This document shows positions 17,786 to 26,904 of a DNA stretch of 64,000 nt, piece by piece. Source of the stretch: Permianibacter aggregans. Lineage in GTDB: Bacteria; Pseudomonadota; Gammaproteobacteria; Enterobacterales; Permianibacteraceae. The stretch spans positions 992,001 through 1,056,000 of the forward strand of contig NZ_CP037953.1 of the NCBI RefSeq assembly GCF_009756665.1. The letters run 5' to 3'. A program made the translations under genes and the position numbers. The notes beneath the pieces were generated by a model, which was given only the letters and a program-made list of their open reading frames with translations, was not told where the DNA came from and made no database searches. Each line of letters opens with the position of its first letter. The first letter of the stretch is position 1.

Positions 17786-18682
17786 TCAGGCGCTGCGTTT
17801 GATCGTGCGCTGCAAGCGCTGATCGAGCAGACGACGGATGATCGCCTCCGGCGTGTCACGGACATCCGCATCCAACCATTGCAAATCGTGACTGGTGCAC
17901 CAATGTTGCCATTGTTGACGGTGAGCCTGAAACGCCTGCAGATAGCCGCTGCGTTGTTCATGGGGCGCGATCGTGGCCAAACGTGATTGATCATCGTCGA
18001 GCAACGTCACTGACTTGTCGAATGCAAACTCACGCTCTTGCCGTGTCGTCAACGCCAACGCGATCACATCGTGTCGGCCGGCATACAAATAACGCAGCCA
18101 GCGCAAACTGCTGTCGTCGAAAAAGTCAGAAATCAATACACACAACGCTGGCCGGCGCAATACCGAAAACACCGCTGATGCCTGCTCCGGTGGCGGCAAT
18201 TGGCCTGCGCCGCGCAGCGCTTGCAAGGTCGACACCAGCGGCTTCAAGGCGTGAAAACCTCGCCGCGCTGCCTGCACCCGCAAGTTATCGTTGCTTAATG
18301 TGATCAACCCGGCTTCATCACCCTGGCGAATGGCTATCGCCGCAAGCCCTGCCGCCACCGCCGAAGCCAACTCGATACGCGACCAACCGCTGCCGGCATC
18401 GCGCGCGTTCATCGAGACACTGGTATCGAGCAACAAGTAACAAGGTACCTGCGATTCGCGTTCTGCTTCGCGAATAAAATAGCGATCGGAACGCGCCAAC
18501 AGTTTCCAGTCGAGTCGACGCAAATCATCGCCGAGTTCGTAGCGGCGATACTCGCTGAATTCCAGCCCAGCGCCACGATTGCGGCCCTGATGCATGCCAT
18601 GGCCAATGCCGTGCAAACGGCGTTTGATTGGCCAATGCAAACGGGAAACGCGCTGGATAAACGCCGGCGTAATCAGATTCAT
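17786..18682 (-). CDS. DUF58 domain protein
   Basis: A 298-residue soluble DUF58 protein. The family core is visible as GAGLEFSEYRRYELGDDLRRLDWKLLARSDR at about residues 36-66, and a von-Willebrand-like metal motif DTSVSM (DxSxS) follows at about residues 87-92. DUF58 proteins are the standard partners of MoxR ATPases and are thought to present a metal-dependent adhesion site to a client. Its start overlaps the stop of the MoxR gene by four bases (ATGA), and the BatA-like gene begins seven bases after its own stop, so the three are almost certainly co-translated. Confidence 0.88.
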   Translation of the reverse strand: MNLITPAFIQRVSRLHWPIKRRLHGIGHGMHQGRNRGAGLEFSEYRRYELGDDLRRLDWKLLARSDRYFIREAERESQVPCYLLLDTSVSMNARDAGSGWSRIELASAVAAGLAAIAIRQGDEAGLITLSNDNLRVQAARRGFHALKPLVSTLQALRGAGQLPPPEQASAVFSVLRRPALCVLISDFFDDSSLRWLRYLYAGRHDVIALALTTRQEREFAFDKSVTLLDDDQSRLATIAPHEQRSGYLQAFQAHRQQWQHWCTSHDLQWLDADVRDTPEAIIRRLLDQRLQRTIKRSA

Positions 18683-19671
18683 GCCGGCATCGGGATCTGC
18701 AATAGTGCATCCAGCACATCGGCAAACCGGATATTGTCGGCTTCGGCCTGGAAGCCAAAGACCAAGCGATGACGCAACACCGAACCGAGCACCGCACGCA
18801 AATCATCACGGCCGACGGCCAAGCGACCGTGCAGCACCGCATGCGCTTTCGCACAGAGCACCAGCGACTGCGCCGCACGCGTTCCGGCCCCCCAACTCAA
18901 GTAATCACGCACCAGCGACAGGCCGCTGTCCTGCGGCCGGGTTTCGCGCACCAGCGTAACCGCATAACGCACCAAGCGCTCGCTGATCGGTAATTCACGA
19001 ACCAGTTGCTGCACGCGTTGCAATTGCTGCTGATCCATGACCGCCCGCAATGATTGGCTGGCGACACCGGTGGTTTGCATGACGATCGCGCACTCTTGAT
19101 CGGCGCCCGGATACGGCACGGTGATATGCAGCAGAAAGCGATCGAGCTGAGCCTCAGGTAGCGGATAAGTGCCGGCCTGTTCAATCGGGTTCTGCGTGGC
19201 CAGCACAAAGAACGGTTTCGGTAACACATGGCGTTCGCCCGCAAAGGTTACCGAACCTTCCTGCATCGCCTCGAGCAACGCCGATTGGGTTTTCGGTGGC
19301 GTCCGGTTGATTTCATCGGCGAGCAGGATCTGGGTGAAAATCGGCCCTTTTTGAAAGCGAAATACGCGCTTGCCGGTTTGCGCATCTTCTTCAAGCAACT
19401 CGGTGCCGATGACATCGGACGGCATCAAATCCGGCGTGAACTGAATGCGTTTGAAGTCCAGCGAAATCGATTCGGCAATCGACTTGACCAGCAGCGTTTT
19501 ACCAAGGCCAGGCACGCCCTCAATCAACGCGTGCCCGCCGGCCATCATCGCCAACAGCACCTGCTCCAGCACTTGCTCCTGGCCGAGCATTTTCTGGGCG
19601 ATCGTTGCTTTCAGCTGGATCAATGCACCATGCAGATCCTGTACTTCGCTTTCAGACCATGCGAGCTGCAT
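18679..19671 (-). CDS. MoxR family AAA+ ATPase
   Basis: A 330-residue MoxR-type AAA+ ATPase. Motifs in order: Walker A GVPGLGKTLLVKS at about residues 55-67, the MoxR signature FTPDLMPSDVIGTE, Walker B ILLADEINRTPPKTQSALLEAMQE, sensor-1 FFVLATQNPIEQAGTYPLPEAQLDRF and a C-terminal lid with GAGTRAAQSLV. MoxR ATPases act as chaperones for maturation of metal-binding or multi-subunit complexes, usually with von Willebrand A partners. Here the DUF58 gene overlaps its stop codon and the DUF4159 stop directly abuts its start (TGA-ATG), putting it in the middle of a tight operon. Confidence 0.93.
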   Translation of the reverse strand: MQLAWSESEVQDLHGALIQLKATIAQKMLGQEQVLEQVLLAMMAGGHALIEGVPGLGKTLLVKSIAESISLDFKRIQFTPDLMPSDVIGTELLEEDAQTGKRVFRFQKGPIFTQILLADEINRTPPKTQSALLEAMQEGSVTFAGERHVLPKPFFVLATQNPIEQAGTYPLPEAQLDRFLLHITVPYPGADQECAIVMQTTGVASQSLRAVMDQQQLQRVQQLVRELPISERLVRYAVTLVRETRPQDSGLSLVRDYLSWGAGTRAAQSLVLCAKAHAVLHGRLAVGRDDLRAVLGSVLRHRLVFGFQAEADNIRFADVLDALLQIPMPA

Positions 19672-20292
19672 TCAGCCTCCCAATGCATACATGATGATGT
19701 TGACGGCAAACCGGGTATTGTCCACGGCATACCAACGTTTGTTGCGAAAGTCGTAATCCCATTCGCAACCATAATCTTTGTTGCTGTACAACACCGCGAT
19801 GCGATCGCGGACAACTATTGCTTTCAGATAATCGTGGACCAGATCATCGCCCCAACCATTCAGCTCAACGCTGGTTGTCGGCGGTCCATCGAATTCGAAG
19901 AAGCTGCGGTACAACAGATGATTGTTCGGGATTTTTTTCAACTCGTCGTCACCGAACAGTTGCGCCATCTGGCGCTCGAATGATTGGGCGAACAGACCAT
20001 CGATATCGTGATTGCAATCGTCGACAAAAACGAAACCACCGTTGGCGACATATTGACGAAAATTGGCCGCTTCGGCTTCGGTGAACTGCACCAGCTTGTG
20101 ACCGGCCAAATAACAAAATGGTGCTTCCAGCATTACCGGGTCGGACAGCGCTACGATGCGTTCGACCGGGTCGACACGCAAGGTCGTGTACTGCACCAGC
20201 GAGTGCAGAATGTTCGACGGCATGCGTTGGTCAACGTCCCAGTCACCAGACTCATACATCAGCCGAGTGAAATAAAAATCGTAACGCGCCAA
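19672..20292 (-). CDS. DUF4159 domain protein
   Basis: A 206-residue protein formed by a DUF4159 domain alone. Recognisable segments are FTRLMYESGDWDVDQRMPSN at the N terminus, the glutamine-amidotransferase-like core FRQYVANGGFVFVDDCNHD, and HLLYRSFFEFDGPP. In alphaproteobacteria this domain is often fused behind a BatA-type membrane region; here it is separate and has no membrane segment or signal. It is the first gene of the MoxR operon. The start is a TTG at 20292, because an in-frame stop lies only six bases further upstream; GGTAAGGG just before it serves as ribosome binding site. Confidence 0.8.
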   Translation of the reverse strand: MARYDFYFTRLMYESGDWDVDQRMPSNILHSLVQYTTLRVDPVERIVALSDPVMLEAPFCYLAGHKLVQFTEAEAANFRQYVANGGFVFVDDCNHDIDGLFAQSFERQMAQLFGDDELKKIPNNHLLYRSFFEFDGPPTTSVELNGWGDDLVHDYLKAIVVRDRIAVLYSNKDYGCEWDYDFRNKRWYAVDNTRFAVNIIMYALGG

Positions 20293-20332
20293 CAGCCCTT
20301 ACCTCACCTATAGCCCTTTACCACAACCCGAA

Positions 20333-20360
20333 CAAAACGCCCGCGGTTGCGGGCGTTTTG
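20333..20360. terminator. Intrinsic terminator downstream of tldE
   Basis: A perfect 12-base-pair stem (20333-20344 / 20349-20360) with loop GGTT; the stem bases next to the loop are GCCCGC/GCGGGC and its outer part is AAAA/TTTT. It lies between the stop of the TldE-like gene and the DUF4159 start on the same strand, so it separates the two transcription units. Confidence 0.88.
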
Positions 20361-20377
20361 TCACGACAGTTTGACGA

Positions 20378-21712
20378 TCACACGGCATCCGACAGCGACG
20401 TGAAGTTGAAGTCGCGGATCTTCATTGGCGGAATCATCATGATTACCGCCGCTTCATCACCGGCAATGCGCTCCGGTACACCGAGTTCTTCGATGTTGTT
20501 CAACATCGTGATCGGGCTTTCGTTGAAGCGGAAGTTCTTGATCGGGTACATGATCTTGCCGTCTTCAATGTAGAACGTGCCATCGCGGGTCAAACCGGTG
20601 ACCAGCACAGATTGTGGATCGACCATGCGAATATACCAAGTGCGAGTAACCAGAATGCCTTTCTTGGTGCCCTTGACCAACTCTTCCAGCGACTTCTTGC
20701 CGCCGCTCATGATCAAGTTACCTGGCAAGGCTTTCGCCTGTTTTTCTTTCTGCTTGGCCCAGTAGCGCGAATAGTTCAAATAGTTAACAACACCATTTTT
20801 CACCACATCCAATTTCTCGCGTGCCAAGCCTTCGCCATCCCAAGGCAGTACTGGAACATCCGGATGCCACGGGTCGGTGATGATATTGACGCGCTCATCA
20901 AAAAACTTCTCACCCAAACGCGTGCCGCCACCTTTTTTCGACATGAAACTGCGGCCTTCATCGGCATTACGGGCATCGAAGCCGCCAAGCATCATGTTGA
21001 TCAAGCCCGCCGCCGCGACCGGCTCCAGAATAACGGTGTAACGACCTGGCTCCAACGCTTTCGCATCGACCGACATTTCCGCTTTCTGTATCGCGATATC
21101 GCTGGCTTTGGCCGTACTCATCCGTTTGAAATCATCGACATTGCGCGAGACCCAGCCGGACCCGCGACCGTCTTCGGTGCGCACCGTACAGGTGAAATCG
21201 ACACCGGAAGTTTTCTGGTAACCAAACACGCCATTGCTATTGGCATGGGCAACAAAACCGATGTTGTCCTGCAGGAAGCCGGCCGCAACCAAACCTTTTT
21301 TCCGGCTCGGCTCCAACGAGTCAGCAGCCGCCTGAGCCCGATCAGCCGGCGTGATATCGGCCGTCGATTGCGCAAAAGTATCGCTGGCTTTGTATTTCTG
21401 TTTTTCGATCGCCGGCATGAACTCGGGATTTTCCGGCGCCAACTTTGCCAGCTCCTGCACGCGTTTTACTGCTGCAGCGAGCGAGGCATCGCTCAAATCA
21501 TTGGTCGTTACCGCGGCGTTGCGGCTGCCATAGGCGACCGAGATCACCAATTGCAGATCGCTGACTTCACCGCTGGTGGAAACGGTATTGCGTGCAAAGC
21601 GAATGTTGCCTTCGCGGCCACCGGTCAATTGCACAATGCATTGATCGGCTTTGGCCAGCGACAACACTTTATCGAGCACTTTCTTTGCTTCAGCTTCAGT
21701 CATCATCGTCAT
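20378..21712 (-). CDS. TldE/PmbA-like subunit, no export signal
   Basis: A 444-residue TldD/PmbA superfamily protein. It lacks the HExxxH zinc motif of TldD and so corresponds to the non-catalytic TldE (PmbA) partner. Family hallmarks are the N-terminal dimerisation region with GSRNAAVTTNDLSDASL and the C-terminal segments PWDGEGLAREKLDVVKNG and YIRMVDPQSVLVTGLTRDGTFYIEDGKI. In E. coli, TldD-TldE is a heterodimeric protease that trims the microcin B17 leader and degrades CcdA. It starts 43 bases downstream of the TldD gene with AAGGAA before the ATG. Unlike TldD, its N terminus (MTMMTEAEAKKVL) has no signal peptide. Confidence 0.88.
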   Translation of the reverse strand: MTMMTEAEAKKVLDKVLSLAKADQCIVQLTGGREGNIRFARNTVSTSGEVSDLQLVISVAYGSRNAAVTTNDLSDASLAAAVKRVQELAKLAPENPEFMPAIEKQKYKASDTFAQSTADITPADRAQAAADSLEPSRKKGLVAAGFLQDNIGFVAHANSNGVFGYQKTSGVDFTCTVRTEDGRGSGWVSRNVDDFKRMSTAKASDIAIQKAEMSVDAKALEPGRYTVILEPVAAAGLINMMLGGFDARNADEGRSFMSKKGGGTRLGEKFFDERVNIITDPWHPDVPVLPWDGEGLAREKLDVVKNGVVNYLNYSRYWAKQKEKQAKALPGNLIMSGGKKSLEELVKGTKKGILVTRTWYIRMVDPQSVLVTGLTRDGTFYIEDGKIMYPIKNFRFNESPITMLNNIEELGVPERIAGDEAAVIMMIPPMKIRDFNFTSLSDAV

Positions 21713-21755
21713 GAGTCAATTCCTTAAATCTGTTTGAATCGGCAAAACCTGGCTA

Positions 21756-23393
21756 TCAACCAATCTTGCGGGCCGTGTTAATGACATTGACCGCGTTGAA
21801 ACGCGCCGTCGAACTGCCGTGCGACACGGCGCTGATCTGACCCGGCTGGCCTTTGCCATCGAAGAAGGAACCGCCCATGCGCCAATCGCGCTCATCGCAA
21901 ACCGCGGCGCAGGAATTCCAGAACTCCTGGGTGTTGGATTGGTAGGCCACGTCTTCGAGTTCACCGACGATTTTGCCGTCCTTGATTTCGTAGAACAGTT
22001 GACCACCGAATTGGAAGTTGTAGCGCTGTTGATCAATCGAGAACGAACCGGCACCGACAATGTAAATGCCTTTCTTGATGTCCTTGATCATCTCATCTGG
22101 CGTTAGTTTGTTCTTGCCGGCGGCCAGCGAAACGTTCGGCATGCGCTGGAACTGCACGCTGCTCCAGGAATCGGCATAGCAGCAGCCATGCGAGGCTTTT
22201 TCACCGAGCATATGCACTTGATCGCGGATCGCCTGGTAGTTGACCAGTACGCCGTCCTTGACCAAGTCCCAGCGCTTGCATGGCACGCCTTCGTCATCGT
22301 AGCCGACCGCACCGAGAGAGCCTTGCTCGGTTTTATCGGCGTATAAATTAACGATTGGCGCACCGTACTGGAATTTCTTGCTTTGCCATTTGTCGAGCGT
22401 TGCAAAGCTGGTGCCAGCGTAATTGGCTTCATAACCGAGCACACGGTCGAGCTCCAGCGGGTGACCGACACTTTCGTGAATGGTCAGGTATAAATGCTCT
22501 GGCGACAGCACCAGATCGTATTTGCCTGGCTCCACCGATTTTGCCGTCAGTTTCGCTTTCACCTGACGACCAGCGTTGGTGGCATCTTCAATAATGTCGT
22601 AGGAATTCTTGTACAGCGTCGTCATGCCGCCCGCCGCCAACACTTTGTCCTCTTTGCGGGCATCAAGCCATTCGTAACCGCGGCCGACCGGGGCACCGAG
22701 GCTTTGACGGTTACGGAATTTCCCGGTCTCTTTATCCACAGCAGTCGCGAAGAACGGCACCCACAAACGGTGCACATCCTGATCGATATAGGAACCATCG
22801 GTCGAGGCAAAATATTTCTGCTGGTTGACCTGGAACATGATTGACTGCATGAAGCTGGCACCGGCTGCGATGCCGGCCTTGTTCGCTTCGATCAACAACT
22901 CGGCTTTTTCTTTGACCGGCACTGTGCGCCAATCTTTCGTCATCGGCGTTTTCCAACTGACTTCACCGACACCTTTCTGTTCGGCCAACACGACCGGATC
23001 GGTCATCACTTTGCTGTTGGCTTTGGCAATGGCGACGGCTTGTTTGGCTGCCTGGGCAATGGCTTCTTTGGTCAGCACATGGGTCGCGGCAAAACCGTAA
23101 CAACCATTGGCAATGACACGCACGCCAGCACCGAGCGATTCAGTATTGACGACGTTCTGCACAGTCAAATCACGGGTGGTGACGAACTGGTTCAGATAAC
23201 GGCCAATGCGCACATCACAGTATTTGGCACCCGCTTGCGTAGCGGCATTCAGCGCGGCGTCGGCCAGTTCTTTTTTGAAAGCGATAGCCATCGGTGACAA
23301 CAGCTCTTCGGCGGCAATGGCACGGCCCATAACCGGGAACATCATCGCACCAAGACCTATACCGGAAATTTTCAGAAAATCGCGTCGTTCCAC
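21756..23393 (-). CDS. TldD-like metalloprotease with TAT signal
   Basis: A 545-residue TldD-type metalloprotease. The N terminus MERRDFLKISGIGLGAMMF is a twin-arginine signal (RRDFLK), so the folded protein would be exported to the periplasm, unlike cytoplasmic E. coli TldD. The zinc site is HESVGH (HExxxH) in the stretch LYLTIHESVGHPLELDRVLG, and the C-terminal region has FSIDQQRYNFQFGGQLFYEIKDGKI. The start is a GTG at 23393 with CGGAG eight bases upstream; no ATG gives the complete signal. It heads a two-gene operon with the TldE-like partner. Confidence 0.9.
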   Translation of the reverse strand: MERRDFLKISGIGLGAMMFPVMGRAIAAEELLSPMAIAFKKELADAALNAATQAGAKYCDVRIGRYLNQFVTTRDLTVQNVVNTESLGAGVRVIANGCYGFAATHVLTKEAIAQAAKQAVAIAKANSKVMTDPVVLAEQKGVGEVSWKTPMTKDWRTVPVKEKAELLIEANKAGIAAGASFMQSIMFQVNQQKYFASTDGSYIDQDVHRLWVPFFATAVDKETGKFRNRQSLGAPVGRGYEWLDARKEDKVLAAGGMTTLYKNSYDIIEDATNAGRQVKAKLTAKSVEPGKYDLVLSPEHLYLTIHESVGHPLELDRVLGYEANYAGTSFATLDKWQSKKFQYGAPIVNLYADKTEQGSLGAVGYDDEGVPCKRWDLVKDGVLVNYQAIRDQVHMLGEKASHGCCYADSWSSVQFQRMPNVSLAAGKNKLTPDEMIKDIKKGIYIVGAGSFSIDQQRYNFQFGGQLFYEIKDGKIVGELEDVAYQSNTQEFWNSCAAVCDERDWRMGGSFFDGKGQPGQISAVSHGSSTARFNAVNVINTARKIG

Positions 23394-23567
23394 GCTGCAG
23401 CTCCGTCTCTTGTTTGAGGTGAGCGGTAAAGCTACACCGGGCCGGGGTCAGACGTGAGCGCACAAATGTTTGTAATTGTTAACAAATCTTTCTGAGGTCC
23501 GCCAAATCAAGCATGCTGCAGAGCAGCAGGCAATATTCACCTAAGCGGGTTATACGCTTGGGAAATA

Positions 23568-23592
23568 AAAAGGGCCGCAATGCGGCCCTTTT
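23568..23592. terminator. Intrinsic terminator after the OmpA-like lipoprotein gene
   Basis: An 11-base-pair stem AAAAGGGCCGC / GCGGCCCTTTT with loop AAT, just past the stop of the OmpA-like gene on the minus strand and upstream of tldD. Confidence 0.85.
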
Positions 23593-23613
23593 CAGCTACG
23601 TAAATGCAGCCAA

Positions 23614-24261
23614 TCAATGTTCGCGCGGCACCAAGTCCAGCTCTACCCGGCGATTGGCCTGACGGCCGGCATCAGTGCTGTTATCGGCGATTGGCATGTT
23701 CGGGCCATAGCCACGAGCCACCAGACGATCACGGGCGACACCGCGTGATGCCAGGTAATCGGCAACGCTTTGAGCGCGAGCACGCGACAACTCCATGTTC
23801 ATGTCCAATTTGCCGGTGCTGTCGGTGTGGCCGCCAACCAGCAAATCGGTATCGTCAAACTCTTTCAATACTTTCGATACCGAGTCGAGCACCGAGTAGA
23901 AGCTTGACTGGATTTCCGAGCGACCGGACGCAAAGGTGATGTTGCCCGGCATGATCAGTTTCAGTTGATCGCCATTGCGCTGTACACGCACACCGGTGCC
24001 TTCCAGTTCCTGACGCAGCTTGGCTTCCTGGGTATCCATGTAAACGCCAACGCCAGCACCAGCCAGGCCGCAAATCGCCGCATATTTCAGCGCGGTTTCA
24101 CGATTTTTCCGGCTACCGAGTGCACCGCAAACGGCAGCCGATACGCCACCGATGGTTGCCGCTTTGCTGGCTTGTTTTTCACCGGTATACGGGTTGACCG
24201 TACAACCAGTAACCAGCAGCGTTGAAGCCACAGCCGAAAGCGTAAGCACTTTGAAATTCAT
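23614..24261 (-). CDS. OmpA-family outer-membrane lipoprotein (YiaD-like)
   Basis: A 215-residue lipoprotein. The signal peptide ends in a lipobox (LLVTGC) with Cys20 as the lipidation site. Residues about 38-75 form a glycine-zipper-like segment (AATIGGVSAAVCGALGS ... AAICGLAGAGVGVY). The C-terminal half is an OmpA domain that binds peptidoglycan, with ITFASGRSEI, GGHTDSTGKLDMNMELSRAR and ANRRVELDLVP; the Asp and Arg that contact diaminopimelate are present in HTDS and SRAR. Closest known type is YiaD. It would tether the outer membrane to the cell wall. AAGGAA lies before the ATG and the gene has its own terminator. Confidence 0.9.
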   Translation of the reverse strand: MNFKVLTLSAVASTLLVTGCTVNPYTGEKQASKAATIGGVSAAVCGALGSRKNRETALKYAAICGLAGAGVGVYMDTQEAKLRQELEGTGVRVQRNGDQLKLIMPGNITFASGRSEIQSSFYSVLDSVSKVLKEFDDTDLLVGGHTDSTGKLDMNMELSRARAQSVADYLASRGVARDRLVARGYGPNMPIADNSTDAGRQANRRVELDLVPREH

Positions 24262-24374
24262 AATGGGTTCCTTGTCTCGATAAAACGGGGTTTAGCCAAT
24301 CAGTGGTGTCGAATTGGTTGTTGATAAGACGCCGGTTCAGACTAAGCAAAACCGGCTGAATTCAACCTGAATTA

Positions 24375-26639
24375 TTATGGTAACGCTTCAGCCACCGATT
24401 CGTTGACCACGGCATTTTTTGGCACTGCCAAATGTTGCTCGAAATAACGGGTAATCAAACTGAACAGGTGCAAGCGTAAATCATCGCCACGAATGCCGTG
24501 CTTGCTGCCGGGATACAGCATCAAATCGAATGGCTTATTCTTACGTTGCAGCGCATCGATCAGTTTGGCCGCATGCAAGAATAGAACATTGTCATCGGCC
24601 ATTCCGTGCACCAATAACAGTTTTCCCTGCAGGCCATCGACATGCGATAACACATTGCTGTTTTTATAGCCTTCGGCATTACGTGCCGGCAGGCCCATAT
24701 AGCGTTCGGTGTAGTGCGTGTCGTACAGAAGCCAATCGGTCACCGGCGCCACCGATACACCGACTTTGAAATCCTGCGGCGCTTTCATCATGCTCATCAG
24801 CGTCATGTAGCCACCATAACTCCAGCCGAACACGCCAATGCGTTCACCGTCGACAAATGGCAGCGTGCGCAGAAACGCAACACCCGCTTGTTGATCGACC
24901 ACTTCTGGCACACCCATTTTTTGATAAATCGGCGCTTCGAATTTGACACCGCGACGGTTGGTACCGCGATTATCCAGTGAGAATACGACAAAACCACGTT
25001 GCGCCATCAGCTTGTGCCAAAAGCCGTTACGGCTATCCCAGGCCTTGTTGACGCGGGCACCGTGTGGGCCACCATAGACGTCGATAATCACTGGGTATTT
25101 TTTGCCTTCTTCGAGCACTGCGGGCTGATACATCCGGTAGAACAACGCCTGACCGTCTTCCGCCTTGATTTCACCAAAAGTCGGTTGAATATCGTGCAAC
25201 ACATAAGGCGCATACGGATGACTGTCGTCGATGGCGTTTTCCAGCAGATAAGTCAAACGATTGCCACTGCGATCATGTAGCTTCAACTGTGGTGGTTGTG
25301 CCGGCGAGGAAAATAAATCGAGGAAGTATTCGCCGTCTTCGGAAACGGTGACGTTATGCCAGCCGGTTTCCGTGGTCAGTTTGCGAATTTGTCCGTCTTT
25401 CATCGACACGGCATACAAATGCAATTCCAACGGCGAATCCTTGTAAGCCGTGAAGAAGATTTCCTGTTTGACTTCATCAATGGCTTTCAGCGCTTCAACC
25501 GCCCACTCGCCTTGCGTCAATGGCTTGATCAGTTTGCCGTCGCGATCATGCAGATAAAGATGTTTGAAACCGGATTTTTCGGAAGCCCAGATAAACTGCT
25601 GGCCGTTGCTGATGAAGCGTAAATCGCTGTGCAGGTTGACCCAGGTGTTGCTGGTTTCACGCAGCAGCGGCACTGGCTTGCCGGTCAGAATATCGAACAC
25701 CAGTAAATCCAATGTTTGCTGATCGCGGCTCTGACGCTGTACCGTGATATGACGGGAATCCGGCAGCCAGTTGACACGCGCAACATAAATATCTTTTTCG
25801 CTGCCGAGATCGAGCCAGGTGACATGGCCATCGAGCATGTCCATGACACCGATTTGCACGATGGCGTTGTTGCTGCCAGCAAACGGATAACGCTGGCTGA
25901 CGATATTAAAACCGTCTTTGCCTTGTTCGTAACGCTGCGCCATCGGAATCGGCGATTCATCGACCTTGGCAAACGCCAGAAACTGATCATTGGGCGCCCA
26001 CCAGTATCCGGTGTCACGATCCATTTCTTCCTGAGCAACAAATTCGGCCATGCCGAAACTGACATCGCCACCACCATCGAGCGTCAATTGCCGCACCCGA
26101 CCGCTGGCGACATCAACGGCAAAGATATTCTGATCGCGAACAAAACTGACGAAACGACCGAGCGAAGAAAAACGCACGTCGGTGGCGTTATTGCCTTCGG
26201 CGAGTTGACGCAAGCGTGAGGATTCCGGCGCATCCGGGGTAAACAGCCAGAGTTTGTCGGCCAGCGGGAACATCAGTGATTGCCCATCCGGATGCCAGCT
26301 ATAGCGGGTGATGCCAGTGCTGGAAACGCGCTGGCGTTCGCGCCGCGCCTGCTCTTCGGCCGAGAACTGCTGCTCGCCACCGGTCAGGCTGGCGCTGTCG
26401 ACCAGCAACGAAGATTCGCCGGTGGCCGGCAGGTACTGCCACAGATCGAGCCTGGCAGCGTCGTCGATCGCGCCTTTCAAATAAGTGACCCGTTGCGAAT
26501 CCGGTGAGAATTCGGCCTGGCGCAAACTCGGTCCGGACAGCGATGGCTCCTGATGCAAGCGCTCCAGCGTCAGTTGTTCGGCTTGCACCGAACCACATAG
26601 CAAACCAGCGAGCAAGGCGTAACGACATTTTGACAACAT
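24375..26639 (-). CDS. Exported S9 prolyl peptidase, dipeptidyl peptidase IV type
   Basis: A 754-residue serine peptidase with a signal peptide (MLSKCRYALLAGLLCGSVQA). The N-terminal part is a DPP-IV beta-propeller containing the double-Glu motif FVAQEEMDRDTGYWW, which in DPP-IV binds the substrate amino terminus. The C-terminal alpha/beta-hydrolase domain has the catalytic Ser in FGWSYGGYM, Asp in VHGMADDNV and His in GSKHGIRG. It would remove X-Pro dipeptides from peptides in the periplasm or outside the cell. A reading frame extension upstream to 26861 lacks a signal peptide at its end and is rejected; ATG 26639 immediately precedes the signal. It is monocistronic. Confidence 0.92.
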   Translation of the reverse strand: MLSKCRYALLAGLLCGSVQAEQLTLERLHQEPSLSGPSLRQAEFSPDSQRVTYLKGAIDDAARLDLWQYLPATGESSLLVDSASLTGGEQQFSAEEQARRERQRVSSTGITRYSWHPDGQSLMFPLADKLWLFTPDAPESSRLRQLAEGNNATDVRFSSLGRFVSFVRDQNIFAVDVASGRVRQLTLDGGGDVSFGMAEFVAQEEMDRDTGYWWAPNDQFLAFAKVDESPIPMAQRYEQGKDGFNIVSQRYPFAGSNNAIVQIGVMDMLDGHVTWLDLGSEKDIYVARVNWLPDSRHITVQRQSRDQQTLDLLVFDILTGKPVPLLRETSNTWVNLHSDLRFISNGQQFIWASEKSGFKHLYLHDRDGKLIKPLTQGEWAVEALKAIDEVKQEIFFTAYKDSPLELHLYAVSMKDGQIRKLTTETGWHNVTVSEDGEYFLDLFSSPAQPPQLKLHDRSGNRLTYLLENAIDDSHPYAPYVLHDIQPTFGEIKAEDGQALFYRMYQPAVLEEGKKYPVIIDVYGGPHGARVNKAWDSRNGFWHKLMAQRGFVVFSLDNRGTNRRGVKFEAPIYQKMGVPEVVDQQAGVAFLRTLPFVDGERIGVFGWSYGGYMTLMSMMKAPQDFKVGVSVAPVTDWLLYDTHYTERYMGLPARNAEGYKNSNVLSHVDGLQGKLLLVHGMADDNVLFLHAAKLIDALQRKNKPFDLMLYPGSKHGIRGDDLRLHLFSLITRYFEQHLAVPKNAVVNESVAEALP

Positions 26640-26904
26640 GAATAAGGCATCCCGATCGTGGTGGCACGACGCTGTTTTACGCCAACAACGCGAACGAGAC
26701 GGTAACGCAACCGATCCGTTGCGTGTTGGCCTGACGGCCCATCCCTGAGACACCGGCCCCCGCGTACGCCGCATTCGGCGTTCGTCGCGTGGCGAAAACA
26801 AGCTGTCGACATCCTGCCCGCCGATGCACAACGCTAGCTGAACATCGACCGGCAGAAGCAAAATTGGCCGCTATTGTCGCGAACCTTGCCGTGATTTGCT
26901 ACTC
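26640..26904. other. Intergenic region upstream of the S9 peptidase gene
   Basis: About 265 bases between the start of the S9 peptidase gene and a MITE-like repeat. It should contain the peptidase promoter, but I see no strong -10/-35 pair and no reading frame with coding character. Confidence 0.3.

Noticed and set aside
20612..21727. 371-codon plus-strand reading frame opposite the TldE-like gene
   Set aside because: Antisense shadow of a well-supported gene, without signal, motif or ribosome binding site.
26640..26861. Upstream extension of the S9 peptidase
   Set aside because: The extra 74 codons are Arg/Ser-rich, precede a good signal peptide and have no ribosome binding site.
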